A stretch of 64,000 nucleotides of DNA from Perlabentimonas sp034003245 (lineage in GTDB: Bacteria > Bacteroidota > Bacteroidia > Bacteroidales > Tenuifilaceae), in the NCBI GenBank assembly GCA_034003245.1, contig JAVEYY010000003.1, positions 62,001-126,000 of the forward strand, written 5' to 3'. Shown piece by piece: positions 54,130 through 62,830 of the stretch. The position numbers and the translations under genes were made by a program. Within the stretch, counting starts at the first letter, position 1. The number at the start of each line of letters is the position of its first letter. The notes beneath the pieces were generated by a model. The model was not told the origin of the DNA and searched no databases. It saw only the letters and a program-made list of their open reading frames with translations.

Positions 54130-55518
54130 ATGAACTATAAATCGCTTGCCTTTGTGGCACTAATTGCACTTGCATCCTGCAGCAATTTTGGACCTAAAGA
54201 AGTTGAACTCAGCGGCCAGATTAACAATCTCGACAACAACTACGCTCTGCTAATCAGTAAGGGTGTTACTGATACTCTTTGGCTAAACGACGATGGTAGC
54301 TTTATCACAAAATTTATGCTCGAAGAGCCCACCTACTTTACCCTAAGAGCAGGAAGAATTAGGAATACCATCTACCTCGCGCCGGGCGATAATCTTAATG
54401 TCCTTGTTGATATAACAAATCCCACTAACAACCCTGTTGTTGAAGGGAAATGTGCTCTTGCCAATAATCTAATCTGGGAAAACAACCAAACGATAAGCGA
54501 ACTTTCCAGAGGGTTCAGAGATTTATACCAACTCCCGTTGGATGAGTTTGAGCAAGAACTTGACTCCATCAAATCGATGCTACATGGCAAAATTAGCGGG
54601 TTTGGAGTGACCGACAAGGATTTCGTTTCGCTTGAGAAGGCTCGTATTGACTATCACTTTAAGAGCCTTAGGTACGACTACCCCGATTATTTCTCAAGAA
54701 TTTCCGGTGAGGAGTTTGTTGCCCCCGAGAGTTTCTTTGCTTTTATGTCCGATATGAATTTTGCCAACCCTAAGCATTTTTCAATCAACGAGTATACCGG
54801 ATTAGTGTATAAACATATACAAAAGACCTATCGCGACGAATTGGCAAAGGATGAGCACAAGGGGAAATCGGAATTTGAGCGTAACCTAATGCTATTCGGG
54901 ATGATTGACTCGCTGGTTCCCAACCAAACCATTAAGGACTACTACAAGTACACATCGACATCCGAAACCGTTAAGTGGGCAAGCCTTGAGGTGGCAAAAA
55001 ATGTGGCCGAGTACTTCCTGGCCAACACCCAAACCACGGTTTACACCGATATTATTCGCAAAGCCCTTGATAAGCGTATGCTGTTGGCGCCAGGGCAGCC
55101 TGCACCCGAGTTCACCCTCACCGGAATTGATGGAAATACATACTCGCTAAGCGACTTTAAAGGCAAGCTGGTTTACATCGATTTTTGGGCAACCTGGTGT
55201 GGCCCCTGCAAGCGTCAACTCCCATTCCTTAAAACGATGAAGGAGGCTTACAAAGGCAAACCCATTGCCATTATCGCCATTTCGCTTGACGATGACAAGA
55301 ATGCCTGGGTAAAAATGGTTACCGAGGATAAACTTGATGGAATTCAACTCCACGCCGATAGGGCATGGCTTTCGGATGTTGCCCAGCAGTATCAGGTTTT
55401 TGCCATACCCACCTTTGTGCTAATCGATGGAGAAGGTAAAATTATTGAGTACCCAGCTCCTCGCCCATCCGATCCTGAAACTGGACTGCTTGTTGATAAG
55501 CACTTGAAATTGCTATAA
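54130..55518 (+). CDS. TlpA-like thioredoxin lipoprotein
   Basis: About 462 residues from the ATG at 54130; a TTG nine bases earlier is less likely. The N-terminus MNYKSLAFVALIALASC is a lipoprotein signal with lipobox Cys17. Residues about 25-105 look like a DUF4369-type beta domain, the middle is helical, and the C-terminal thioredoxin domain (about 320-462) has the redox site CGPC (DFWATWCGPCKRQLPFLKTM) and cis-Pro (FAIPTFVLIDGEG). Likely a periplasmic thiol-disulfide reductase. A TATATTTG box (54072-54079) lies about 50 bp upstream and fits a Bacteroidota -7 element, without a clear -33 box. Confidence 0.92.
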   Translation: MNYKSLAFVALIALASCSNFGPKEVELSGQINNLDNNYALLISKGVTDTLWLNDDGSFITKFMLEEPTYFTLRAGRIRNTIYLAPGDNLNVLVDITNPTNNPVVEGKCALANNLIWENNQTISELSRGFRDLYQLPLDEFEQELDSIKSMLHGKISGFGVTDKDFVSLEKARIDYHFKSLRYDYPDYFSRISGEEFVAPESFFAFMSDMNFANPKHFSINEYTGLVYKHIQKTYRDELAKDEHKGKSEFERNLMLFGMIDSLVPNQTIKDYYKYTSTSETVKWASLEVAKNVAEYFLANTQTTVYTDIIRKALDKRMLLAPGQPAPEFTLTGIDGNTYSLSDFKGKLVYIDFWATWCGPCKRQLPFLKTMKEAYKGKPIAIIAISLDDDKNAWVKMVTEDKLDGIQLHADRAWLSDVAQQYQVFAIPTFVLIDGEGKIIEYPAPRPSDPETGLLVDKHLKLL

Positions 55519-55537
55519 GTTCGATTTAAGCATAATA

Positions 55538-55568
55538 AGAAAAGGCTTGGTTTTCCAAGCCTTTTCTT
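55538..55568. terminator. Bidirectional terminator between convergent genes
   Basis: An 11-bp perfect stem (AAAAGGCTTGG / CCAAGCCTTTT) with a 4-nt loop lies 21 bp after the thioredoxin lipoprotein stop and 22 bp from the stop of the minus-strand lipoprotein at 55591. A and T tracts on either side serve both directions. Confidence 0.9.
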
Positions 55569-55590
55569 ATTACTAAATTTTCAGTAAGGG

Positions 55591-56094
55591 CTATTTCAAT
55601 TCGCTCAACAATTTTTCCAGCTCAGGCGTTTTGGTCATCCAAAAAATAAGTGTTTCGCCAAACTGGTAGTCGCCAGTCTTCTGCTCAACCAAAATGGGTA
55701 CCAAACTCTCGAACGACTGCCACTTGTATGCCTCGGCCTCGCTCCCCGACTGATTGCCAGCCAACATGTACATTGTTCGTTGAATGGTGTCGAGCGTTGT
55801 TATGTATCTAGGATAAAATGGCAGGTTGGTTTGCTCAATTCCCGATGAGTTTCCTAGGTATGTTCTGTCGTGAATTGTAAGATCGAGGCTGCCAACACCC
55901 TCAATCTTGTTGTTATATACTACTGCTGTATCCTTTACGAAAACACCAAGTTTTTCGAGGTTTTTAGTCCCTATATCAACCCAACCCTCCTTGGTAATAA
56001 AGCTTACCTCGTTAGCTTTGGGTGTTTGGCCAGTGCAGCCCCAAAGGGACGATAATACTCCAAGAATCACTATGCCCTTAATTAGTGTTTTCAA
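55591..56094 (-). CDS. Lipoprotein of unknown function
   Basis: A 167-residue protein whose N-terminus (MKTLIKGIVILGVLSSLWGC) is a lipoprotein signal with the modified Cys at about position 20. The mature part is small and mixed, with Asn/Thr-rich strands (KIEGVGSLDLTIHDRTYLGN) and a helical C-terminus (TKTPELEKLLSELK). I do not recognise a family. It is the last gene of a tight minus-strand group, 14 bp after purC, so its expression probably follows purC and phoH. Confidence 0.78.
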   Translation of the reverse strand: MKTLIKGIVILGVLSSLWGCTGQTPKANEVSFITKEGWVDIGTKNLEKLGVFVKDTAVVYNNKIEGVGSLDLTIHDRTYLGNSSGIEQTNLPFYPRYITTLDTIQRTMYMLAGNQSGSEAEAYKWQSFESLVPILVEQKTGDYQFGETLIFWMTKTPELEKLLSELK

Positions 56095-56108
56095 TTACTT
56101 ATTAGTTT

Positions 56109-57068
56109 TTACAGCAGTAAATTACGGCTTAGCGAATTTAGCACATTTTTCTCGATTCGGTTCTCAATGTCGTCACATTCGGCTGGTACGAATTTCGCCC
56201 CAATTATGTGCTCATACAACTCGATGTACCTCTTGCTAATGCTCTCTACAATCTCATCGGTCATTTCGGGAACCTGTTGCCCAGGATTACCCATAAAGCC
56301 ATTATCCATAAGCCACTCGCGCACAAACTCCTTGGAAAGTTGACGTTGAGGTTCGCCCTTATCGAAACGCTCCTGATAGCCATCGAGATAAAAATAGCGC
56401 GATGAATCGGGGGTATGCACCTCATCAATAAGGTAGATTTGGCCATCCTTCTTGCCAAACTCGTACTTGGTATCAACCAGAATTAGACCGCGTTCACGCG
56501 CCATTTTTGAGCCCTGCTCAAATAGTTTATAGGTATACTCCTCGAGCTTTAGGTAATCCTCCTCCGAAACTATGCCCTGCGCTAAAATTTCCTCACGCGA
56601 GATATTCTCGTCGTGCGCTCCCTGCTCGGCCTTGGTAGTTGGGGTAATAATGGGTTTTGCGAAAACCTGATGCTCGCGCATCCCGTCGGGAATGGGAACA
56701 CCGCAAATTTGGCGGGCACCCTTCTTGTAGTCGCGCCACGAGCTGCCTGTAAGGTATCCGCGGATAATCATCTCCACAGCAAAAGGCTCACATCTATGCC
56801 CAATGGTCACCATGGGGTCGGGCGTGTCGATTTTCCAGTTGGGCACAATGTGGCTGGTGGCATCGAGAAACTCCGAAGCAATTTGGTTAAGCACTTGCCC
56901 CTTAAAGGGAATCCCCTTGGGCAGCACAACATCGAATGCCGAAATACGATCGGATACGATCATCACCAGCACATCGCTCGTGAGCGAATAAACATCGCGA
57001 ACCTTACCGTGGTAAACCCCGGTTTGCGAGGGGAACTTGTAATTCGTTTTTACAATTGCCGTTTTCAT
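56109..57068 (-). CDS. purC: Phosphoribosylaminoimidazole-succinocarboxamide synthase
   Basis: A 319-residue SAICAR synthetase of purine biosynthesis, joining CAIR and aspartate with ATP. Conserved stretches: GKVRDVYSL near the N-terminus, IVSDRISAFDVVLPKGIPFK, VEMIIRGYLTGSSWRDYKKG, and the C-terminal LILVDTKYEFGKKDGQIYLI followed by DEVHTPDSSRYF. Length fits the longer, Ade1-like branch common in Bacteroidota. It lies 6 bp after phoH and 14 bp before the lipoprotein gene. Confidence 0.97.
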   Translation of the reverse strand: MKTAIVKTNYKFPSQTGVYHGKVRDVYSLTSDVLVMIVSDRISAFDVVLPKGIPFKGQVLNQIASEFLDATSHIVPNWKIDTPDPMVTIGHRCEPFAVEMIIRGYLTGSSWRDYKKGARQICGVPIPDGMREHQVFAKPIITPTTKAEQGAHDENISREEILAQGIVSEEDYLKLEEYTYKLFEQGSKMARERGLILVDTKYEFGKKDGQIYLIDEVHTPDSSRYFYLDGYQERFDKGEPQRQLSKEFVREWLMDNGFMGNPGQQVPEMTDEIVESISKRYIELYEHIIGAKFVPAECDDIENRIEKNVLNSLSRNLLL

Positions 57069-57074
57069 CGGTGT

Positions 57075-58055
57075 TTAGCTATTTTGATTACTACTTGTTT
57101 CGTCTCTCTTCTTCGACAGCTTATCAAATGCATGCACAATGTACTTAACCAACTTATGGCGGATAATATCGCGCGAGTCGAAGTAAATAATGGAAAGGCC
57201 AGGAATATCCTGAAGCAACTTAAGCGTTGGAATTAGGCCTGAGTCCTCCTTGCGGGGCAAGTCTATTTGTGTGATATCGCCTGTTACAATAAACTTAGCA
57301 TTGTTACCCATTCGGGTTAGGAACATCTTCATCTGATTAATGGAGGTGTTCTGAGCCTCATCGAGAATAACAAAGGCGTTGTCGAGGGTTCGACCACGCA
57401 TGTAGGCCAACGGTGCTATTTGCACGGTTCCGTCCTCCATGTAATCGTTTAGTTTACGTGCGGGGATCATATCGTTAAGCGCATCGTAAAGTGGCTGGAG
57501 ATATGGATCGAGTTTATCCTTTAAATCGCCAGGAAGAAATCCCAACCGCTCACCTGCTTCAACCGCAGGTCGGGTAAGAATTATTCGTTTCACCTCCTTG
57601 TTTTTAAGCGCCCTCACGGCTAAAGCAATGGCCGTGTAGGTTTTGCCCGAGCCTGCTGGGCCAATGGCAAACAGCAAGTCGTTTTCACGATAACTATCTA
57701 CAAGCATCTTCTGGTTTACTGTACGGGCCTTGATAATTCTTCCGTTATTCCCATACACCAGCGCATCGCTAAAATCTTCCTCGTTATTGGAGATTGTATC
57801 GTCGGTTTCGTTCAAAAAATCCTTTATATTATCCTCGGTAAGCCTGTTGTACTTTCGGAAAAAGTTGATCATGCTGTTAATCCTATCCTCCAAAATCTGA
57901 ATTTCGCGCTCCTCGCCCAGCACTTTAATCTCATCGCCGCGTGCAATAAGCTTTAGCTTGGGGAAATGGGCAGAAATAAGGTTGAAGTTTGAGTTGTTCA
58001 CTCCGTAAAAGGCAGCGGGATCAATCCCTTCGATAAGAATAAGTCTTTCGTTCAT
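57075..58055 (-). CDS. PhoH-family ATPase
   Basis: A 326-residue PhoH-like protein. The N-terminal region (about 1-105) contains a KH-like segment (NLISAHFPKLKLIARGDEIK); the ATPase has Walker A GPAGSGKTYTAIALAV at about residue 132, the PhoH signature LTRPAVEAGERLGFLPGDL, Walker B NAFVILDEAQNTS and VTGDITQIDLPR. Homologues act in RNA metabolism, often beside ybeY; here it is the first gene of an operon with purC. A -7-like TATTTTTG is seen at 58105-58098 on the minus strand. Confidence 0.95.
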   Translation of the reverse strand: MNERLILIEGIDPAAFYGVNNSNFNLISAHFPKLKLIARGDEIKVLGEEREIQILEDRINSMINFFRKYNRLTEDNIKDFLNETDDTISNNEEDFSDALVYGNNGRIIKARTVNQKMLVDSYRENDLLFAIGPAGSGKTYTAIALAVRALKNKEVKRIILTRPAVEAGERLGFLPGDLKDKLDPYLQPLYDALNDMIPARKLNDYMEDGTVQIAPLAYMRGRTLDNAFVILDEAQNTSINQMKMFLTRMGNNAKFIVTGDITQIDLPRKEDSGLIPTLKLLQDIPGLSIIYFDSRDIIRHKLVKYIVHAFDKLSKKRDETSSNQNS

Positions 58056-58268
58056 TAATTGGGTTTGCGTTGTTGTTTAGCAATTGGTAATTGATTGCAA
58101 AAATAGTAAAAAAAAAGCCCTAATCCACATCACAAGGCGCTTAGTGGTAAAATAATGAATGGTATATATTACTAGCAATCAACTTAATTCCGTTCAAACA
58201 TAAATTGTGCGTATAGAAATTTCGCTCAATGCTTTTTTTTAGCCAATTTTGCTTTTCAATAGCTTTGG

Positions 58269-59060
58269 ATGAAAGGACTAGGCCACAACAAACCATTTAT
58301 CACGCTCACAACCGATTGGGGACAGCACGACTACTATACCGCCATGCTTAAGGGTGGTCTTCTATCGGCATACCCTGAGGCCAGCATTATAGATCTTTCG
58401 CACGATATCCCCAGCTTTAGCCTGCACAGCGCTGCGTTTATTGTTAAGCAGGGTTTTCAGTATTTTCCGAAGGGCAGTATTCACCTGATACTTGTGAATA
58501 GCGAGGCCAGCTTATCGTCGCGGATACTTGTTACATATTTCCAGGATCATTACTTTGTAATCCCCGACAACGGAATTCTGGGTTTGATATTCAGCACCAT
58601 TCCCGATGATGTATTTGCAATTCCCTACGTTGCCGATGGGAGTTTTGCCTCTCTCACAGCCTACGTAAAAGCTATTGAAACAATTTGTAGCAGTGAAGAT
58701 TTAATTTCATCCAATCTAAGAATAACAGATTTTGATCAGAAGATAGCCCTTCGAGCCACCATCGACGAATCTGTCATCACAGGAAGTATAATCTATATAG
58801 ATTCGTACCGAAATGCAATTACTAACATTTCAAAAAAACTATTCGAAAGGGTTGGACAAAACCGGGGCTATAACATCTATGTGCAGAGCAATCATAACAA
58901 GATATCAAAATTAAGCACTACATATAACCAGGTTGATCCGGGAGAACTACTTGGAATTTTTAATTCGGCCAATCTGCTCGAGATTGCCATCCGAAATGGT
59001 TATGCCGCTGAGCTGCTCAGCCTCAGAATTGGCGGTAGCGTTCGCGTAAATTTCCAGTAA
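58269..59060 (+). CDS. DUF62 SAM hydroxide adenosyltransferase
   Basis: A 263-residue member of the SAM chlorinase/fluorinase-like family, whose common bacterial members hydrolyse S-adenosylmethionine to adenosine and methionine. Hallmarks: ITLTTDWGQHDYYTAMLKG at the start, IIDLSHDIPSFSLHSAAFIV, then VIPDNGILGLIF, and the C-terminal region IYIDSYRNAITNIS. The fluorinase-specific insertion loop is not apparent, so halogenation is not expected. It begins a plus-strand group: 27 bp before mazG. Confidence 0.93.
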   Translation: MKGLGHNKPFITLTTDWGQHDYYTAMLKGGLLSAYPEASIIDLSHDIPSFSLHSAAFIVKQGFQYFPKGSIHLILVNSEASLSSRILVTYFQDHYFVIPDNGILGLIFSTIPDDVFAIPYVADGSFASLTAYVKAIETICSSEDLISSNLRITDFDQKIALRATIDESVITGSIIYIDSYRNAITNISKKLFERVGQNRGYNIYVQSNHNKISKLSTTYNQVDPGELLGIFNSANLLEIAIRNGYAAELLSLRIGGSVRVNFQ

Positions 59061-59087
59061 CCTATCCCCAACGATAAAATCATCAAA

Positions 59088-59906
59088 ATGGAAAACATCA
59101 ACACCAATCTTCAAAACCAAACTAACATGAAAGAGGCTACCGAAGCCTTTGAACGATTACTTACAATAATGGACGAGCTCCGCGAGAAGTGCCCATGGGA
59201 TAAGGTGCAAACCTTCGAGAGCATCCGCAACCTCACCATTGAGGAGACTTACGAGTTGGCCGATGCCATTCTGGAGAGAAAAATGGATGAGGTAAAGAAG
59301 GAGTTGGGCGATATACTGCTACATATTGTATTCTACTCAAAAATCGCTTCCGAAACTAACCTGTTTAACATCACCGATGTTATTAACCATATATGCGATA
59401 AGTTGATCTATCGTCATCCTCATGTTTTTGGCGAGGTTGAGGTATCGACTGCTGGTGATGTGGTGAAGAACTGGGAACAGATTAAGATGACCGAAAAATC
59501 GGGCAACAAAACCGTGCTATCGGGAGTTCCCAAATCGCTCTCGTCGCTAATAAAGGCAAACCGAATTCAGGAAAAAGTAAGAGCGGTTGGTTTCGACTGG
59601 GAGGTTCGCAACCAGGTGTGGGATAAGGTTAACGAGGAGATGAATGAGCTTAAGCGTGAAATTGAGAAGGGCGATCAGGAAAGGATTGAAGGCGAATTTG
59701 GCGACTTGTTCTTCTCGCTGGTAAACGCTGCACGTCTCTACAATATTGATCCGGAGACTGCATTGGAACGAACCAACAAGAAGTTTACTAAGCGTTTCAA
59801 CTACCTCGAGAGCAAAACCATAAAGGAAGGACGCTCCCTAAAAACCATGACCCTCGACCAGATGAATGAGATTTGGGAACAGGCAAAGGCGTTCGACAAA
59901 CAGTAG
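59088..59906 (+). CDS. mazG: Nucleoside triphosphate pyrophosphohydrolase MazG
   Basis: A 272-residue all-alpha NTP pyrophosphatase that removes aberrant or excess NTPs. The first MazG core has CPWDKVQTFESIRNLTIEET, EETYELADAI and VKKELGDILLHIVFY (metal-binding E-x-x-E and E-x-x-D); a second, shorter MazG-like half has KVNEEMNELKREIEKGDQER and EGEFGDLFFSLVN. The ATG at 59088 is used here; Met14 (59127) lies closer to the usual family start and cannot be excluded. The OppB-type permease begins 5 bp after its stop. Confidence 0.95.
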   Translation: MENINTNLQNQTNMKEATEAFERLLTIMDELREKCPWDKVQTFESIRNLTIEETYELADAILERKMDEVKKELGDILLHIVFYSKIASETNLFNITDVINHICDKLIYRHPHVFGEVEVSTAGDVVKNWEQIKMTEKSGNKTVLSGVPKSLSSLIKANRIQEKVRAVGFDWEVRNQVWDKVNEEMNELKREIEKGDQERIEGEFGDLFFSLVNAARLYNIDPETALERTNKKFTKRFNYLESKTIKEGRSLKTMTLDQMNEIWEQAKAFDKQ

Positions 59907-59910
59907 TGCA

Positions 59911-60993
59911 ATGCTGCAGTTTATAACTAAAAGACTATTCTATAGCGTCCTAGTTGTTTGGGGTGTGGTAACTCTTGTATTTATACTTTTTAACCTAATC
60001 CCCGGTGACCCAGCTCGCATGGTAATGGGACAACGCTCCGATGAAGCCTCGCTTTTGGCTGTTCGCCGCGATTTAGGACTAGACAAACCCCTGCCCTACC
60101 AGTACATTAAATATATCAACGATTTATCCCCAATTTCAATCCACAACCCCAACAATTCCAACAGCTACATTTACCTTAACCCAAATGTATACTCAGCTGC
60201 CATTCTGATTAAGATAAGCAAGTCGAGGGCAATTGCCCTTAAATCACCTTACCTACGACGATCCTTTCAGAGCGGGAAAAATGTATCGTCGATAATTGGC
60301 GAAACCCTACCAAACACATTTATTCTGGCCATTACGGCCATGGCATTTGCAACAATTTTTGGAATTGCACTTGGAGTTGCTGCTGCGCTTAAAAAGGATA
60401 CGTGGATAGATAGATCGCTACTTGTTTTTTCGGCATTTGGGATGAGCGTCCCATCGTTCTTTGCAGCAATACTTTTTGGATGGATATTTGCCTTTGTGCT
60501 GAGAGATTTCACGGGACTTAACCTAACCGGAAACCTTTGGGAAATTGATGATTTTGGCGAAGGTGTTCGTCTCCAGCTTAAAAATCTCATTCTTCCTGCA
60601 TTTACATTGGGCATTCGGCCATTGGCCGTGGTAACCCAGCTTGCACGCAACTCGATGCTCGAAACGCTATCGCACGATTACATTCGAACAGCCAAGGCAA
60701 AGGGATTAAGGTTTAGCCAAGTGATTTGGCGACATGCTCTCAAAAACTCCATGAATCCAGTTGTTTCGGCCATTTCGGGCTGGTTTGCATCAGTTATGGC
60801 GGGAGTGGTTTTTATTGAGTACATTTTTGGATGGAAAGGGCTAGGTTACGTGGTTGTGAATGCCCTTAACAGCTACGATGTTCCTCTGGTACTGGGCTCG
60901 GTAATTACCATGTCCATTGTGTTTGTGGTAGTAAATTTCTTAGTTGATATAGCCTACTCCCTTCTCGATCCAAGGATTCGGCTTACCCCGTGA
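59911..60993 (+). CDS. OppB/DppB-type ABC transporter permease
   Basis: About 360 residues from the ATG at 59911, giving the standard start MLQFITKRLFYSVLVVWGVV; an in-frame Met at 59866 lies inside mazG and is rejected. It has six predicted helices, an FNLIPGDPARMVMGQR stretch after the first, and the cytoplasmic coupling loop HDYIRTAKAKGLRFSQVIWR near the C-terminus. Residues about 70-110 form a periplasmic segment rich in Asn. The remaining genes of a peptide importer (OppA, C, D, F) are not in the window. Confidence 0.93.
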   Translation: MLQFITKRLFYSVLVVWGVVTLVFILFNLIPGDPARMVMGQRSDEASLLAVRRDLGLDKPLPYQYIKYINDLSPISIHNPNNSNSYIYLNPNVYSAAILIKISKSRAIALKSPYLRRSFQSGKNVSSIIGETLPNTFILAITAMAFATIFGIALGVAAALKKDTWIDRSLLVFSAFGMSVPSFFAAILFGWIFAFVLRDFTGLNLTGNLWEIDDFGEGVRLQLKNLILPAFTLGIRPLAVVTQLARNSMLETLSHDYIRTAKAKGLRFSQVIWRHALKNSMNPVVSAISGWFASVMAGVVFIEYIFGWKGLGYVVVNALNSYDVPLVLGSVITMSIVFVVVNFLVDIAYSLLDPRIRLTP

Positions 60994-61040
60994 TAAGGGA
61001 AAAAGTTGTATATTTGAGAGGAAGATGCGAGGAGCATAGG

Positions 61041-61176
61041 ACGAAGGGCGAAGAGCGAAGGGCCAAAATCTAACAGCCAATAGCTAAAAGCCAAGATCTT
61101 AGAAACATCAATCTTCAAAACCATAAACCATAAACCATAAACCATAAACCGTTAACTCTAAACAGTAAACCATAAA
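61041..61176. repeat. Heptanucleotide arrays upstream of tpiA
   Basis: Two arrays. From 61041 to 61103 nine degenerate heptamers run in one phase: ACGAAGG, GCGAAGA, GCGAAGG, GCCAAAA, TCTAACA, GCCAATA, GCTAAAA, GCCAAGA, TCTTAGA. After 17 nt, from 61121 to 61176, eight more follow: CCATAAA four times, CCGTTAA, CTCTAAA, CAGTAAA, CCATAAA. The GCCAA units are the complement of the TTGGC units at 50383. The array ends 32 bp before the tpiA start codon. Confidence 0.85.
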
Positions 61177-61208
61177 AATCACATTGTTCACAATAAATAA
61201 TCAAACCC

Positions 61209-61970
61209 ATGAGAAAGAAAATTGTAGCAGGAAACTGGAAAATGAACACCACCCTTGAGGAGGGAATGAGCCTTGCCGAAAAGGTAAAGGATTTATCAGC
61301 CGCTGTTCCAGCAGATGTAGAATTAATAGTTGCACCACCATTCACGCACCTATTTGTGGTTGCCTCAAGCATTAAGAATAGTCGCGTTAAAGCCAGCAGT
61401 CAGAACTGCGCAGCCTGGGAAAAGGGAGCTTACACTGGCGAGGTATCGGCTCAAATGGTGGCCAACGTGGGCGCAAGCCACGTAATTATTGGACATTCGG
61501 AGCGCCGTGAGTACTTTGGCGAAACCAGTCAAATTCTTCTACAAAAAGTAAAATTGGTGCTAGCCAATGGGCTTACCCCCATATTCTGCTGCGGCGAGGT
61601 GCTTGCCGAGCGCGATGCCAACAAGCATTTTAGCGTGGTGCAAACACAAATCGAGGAGGTTCTATTCAATCTTACTTCACAGGAAATGGGTAAAGTGGTT
61701 ATTGCCTACGAGCCTGTGTGGGCTATTGGCACCGGCCGTACTGCATCACCCGACCAAGCCCAGGAGATGCACGCGCATATCCGCAAGGTTTTAACCGACA
61801 AGTTTGGTTTTGAACTTGCTCAATCCATCAGCATACTTTACGGCGGCAGCTGCAAGCCCGATAATGCCGTTGAGATCTTTGCCAAGTACGATGTTGACGG
61901 TGGACTGATTGGTGGTGCATCGCTTAAAGCCGAAGATTTTATAGCCATTGCTAAATCGTTTCCCAAGTAG
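61209..61970 (+). CDS. tpiA: Triose-phosphate isomerase
   Basis: A 253-residue TIM-barrel enzyme interconverting dihydroxyacetone phosphate and glyceraldehyde 3-phosphate. Active-site regions: AGNWKMNT (Asn9, Lys11), VIIGHSERREYFGE (catalytic His), VIAYEPVWAIGTGRTASPDQ (catalytic Glu and flexible loop), ILYGGSCKPDNA and GGLIGGASL (phosphate binding). Its stop codon is followed immediately by the prmA ATG, so the two are co-transcribed. The leader contains the heptanucleotide array ending 32 bp upstream. Confidence 0.98.
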   Translation: MRKKIVAGNWKMNTTLEEGMSLAEKVKDLSAAVPADVELIVAPPFTHLFVVASSIKNSRVKASSQNCAAWEKGAYTGEVSAQMVANVGASHVIIGHSERREYFGETSQILLQKVKLVLANGLTPIFCCGEVLAERDANKHFSVVQTQIEEVLFNLTSQEMGKVVIAYEPVWAIGTGRTASPDQAQEMHAHIRKVLTDKFGFELAQSISILYGGSCKPDNAVEIFAKYDVDGGLIGGASLKAEDFIAIAKSFPK

Positions 61971-62807
61971 ATGAACTACACCGAAGTAAACATTGAAATA
62001 AAACCTTACAGCCAGCAGAATACGGAAATTTTAACCGCCCTGCTGGCTGAGCTGGGTTTCGACAGCTTTACCGATAGCGATAGTGGGCTGATTGCCTACA
62101 TCCCAACTTCGCAATTCAACGAAAATGAGTTGACTCTGCTATTAAACAATTTACCCTTTGATGTTGAAGTAAATTATGTAGTTGCTCATATTGCCGATCA
62201 GAACTGGAATACCAAGTGGGAATCGAACTTTGACCCCATAACCGTTGAGAATTTCTGTAGAGTTCGCGCTCCATTTCACAAGCCCGAGCCGGGCTATAGC
62301 CTCGAGATTGTAATAGAGCCCAAGATGGCCTTTGGTACTGGTCATCATCAAACCACATGGCTAATGATTAGGGAGATGTTCAGCATCGACCTAATGGGCA
62401 AAACCATTCTCGACATGGGCTGTGGAACGGGAATACTGGCCATTGTTGCCGAAAAACTTGGGGCATCGCGGGTCACCGCCATCGATAACGACAGCTGGGC
62501 TTACGAGAACTCCATGGAGAATGTATCGGCAAACAGGTGCTCAAGAATAAACGTAGTGCTGGGTGATGCTTCATCGTTAAAAGATGAAAATTATGATGTT
62601 ATACTCGCCAACATCAACCTAAATATCCTGCTCAACGATTTGCCAACTTACAGAAAACACATGAACACCAAAGGTTACCTGCTGATGAGTGGCATTCTCA
62701 CCTCCGATATCCAAACAATTTCGGAAGCAGCCAAGGAAAATGGACTTTCTGTCTTGGCTACTAAAAGCAAAAACGATTGGGCGTTTGTGCTCACCCAGTC
62801 CGACTAA
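61971..62807 (+). CDS. prmA: Ribosomal protein L11 methyltransferase
   Basis: A 278-residue class I SAM methyltransferase that trimethylates ribosomal protein L11. The N-terminal substrate domain (about 1-95) contains DQNWNTKWESNFDPI; the catalytic domain has the typical MAFGTGHHQTTWLM, SAM motif ILDMGCGTGILAIVAEKLGA and NINLNILLNDLP. The start codon abuts the tpiA stop codon with no spacing. The exported protein at 62831 follows after 23 bp. Confidence 0.95.
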   Translation: MNYTEVNIEIKPYSQQNTEILTALLAELGFDSFTDSDSGLIAYIPTSQFNENELTLLLNNLPFDVEVNYVVAHIADQNWNTKWESNFDPITVENFCRVRAPFHKPEPGYSLEIVIEPKMAFGTGHHQTTWLMIREMFSIDLMGKTILDMGCGTGILAIVAEKLGASRVTAIDNDSWAYENSMENVSANRCSRINVVLGDASSLKDENYDVILANINLNILLNDLPTYRKHMNTKGYLLMSGILTSDIQTISEAAKENGLSVLATKSKNDWAFVLTQSD

Positions 62808-62830
62808 ACCCGAATTAAAACCCTCGCCCT

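Noticed and set aside
56613..57236. A 207-codon plus-strand open frame across the purC/phoH junction
   Set aside because: It is antisense to two well-conserved genes, its translation has no recognisable character, and purC and phoH explain the region fully.
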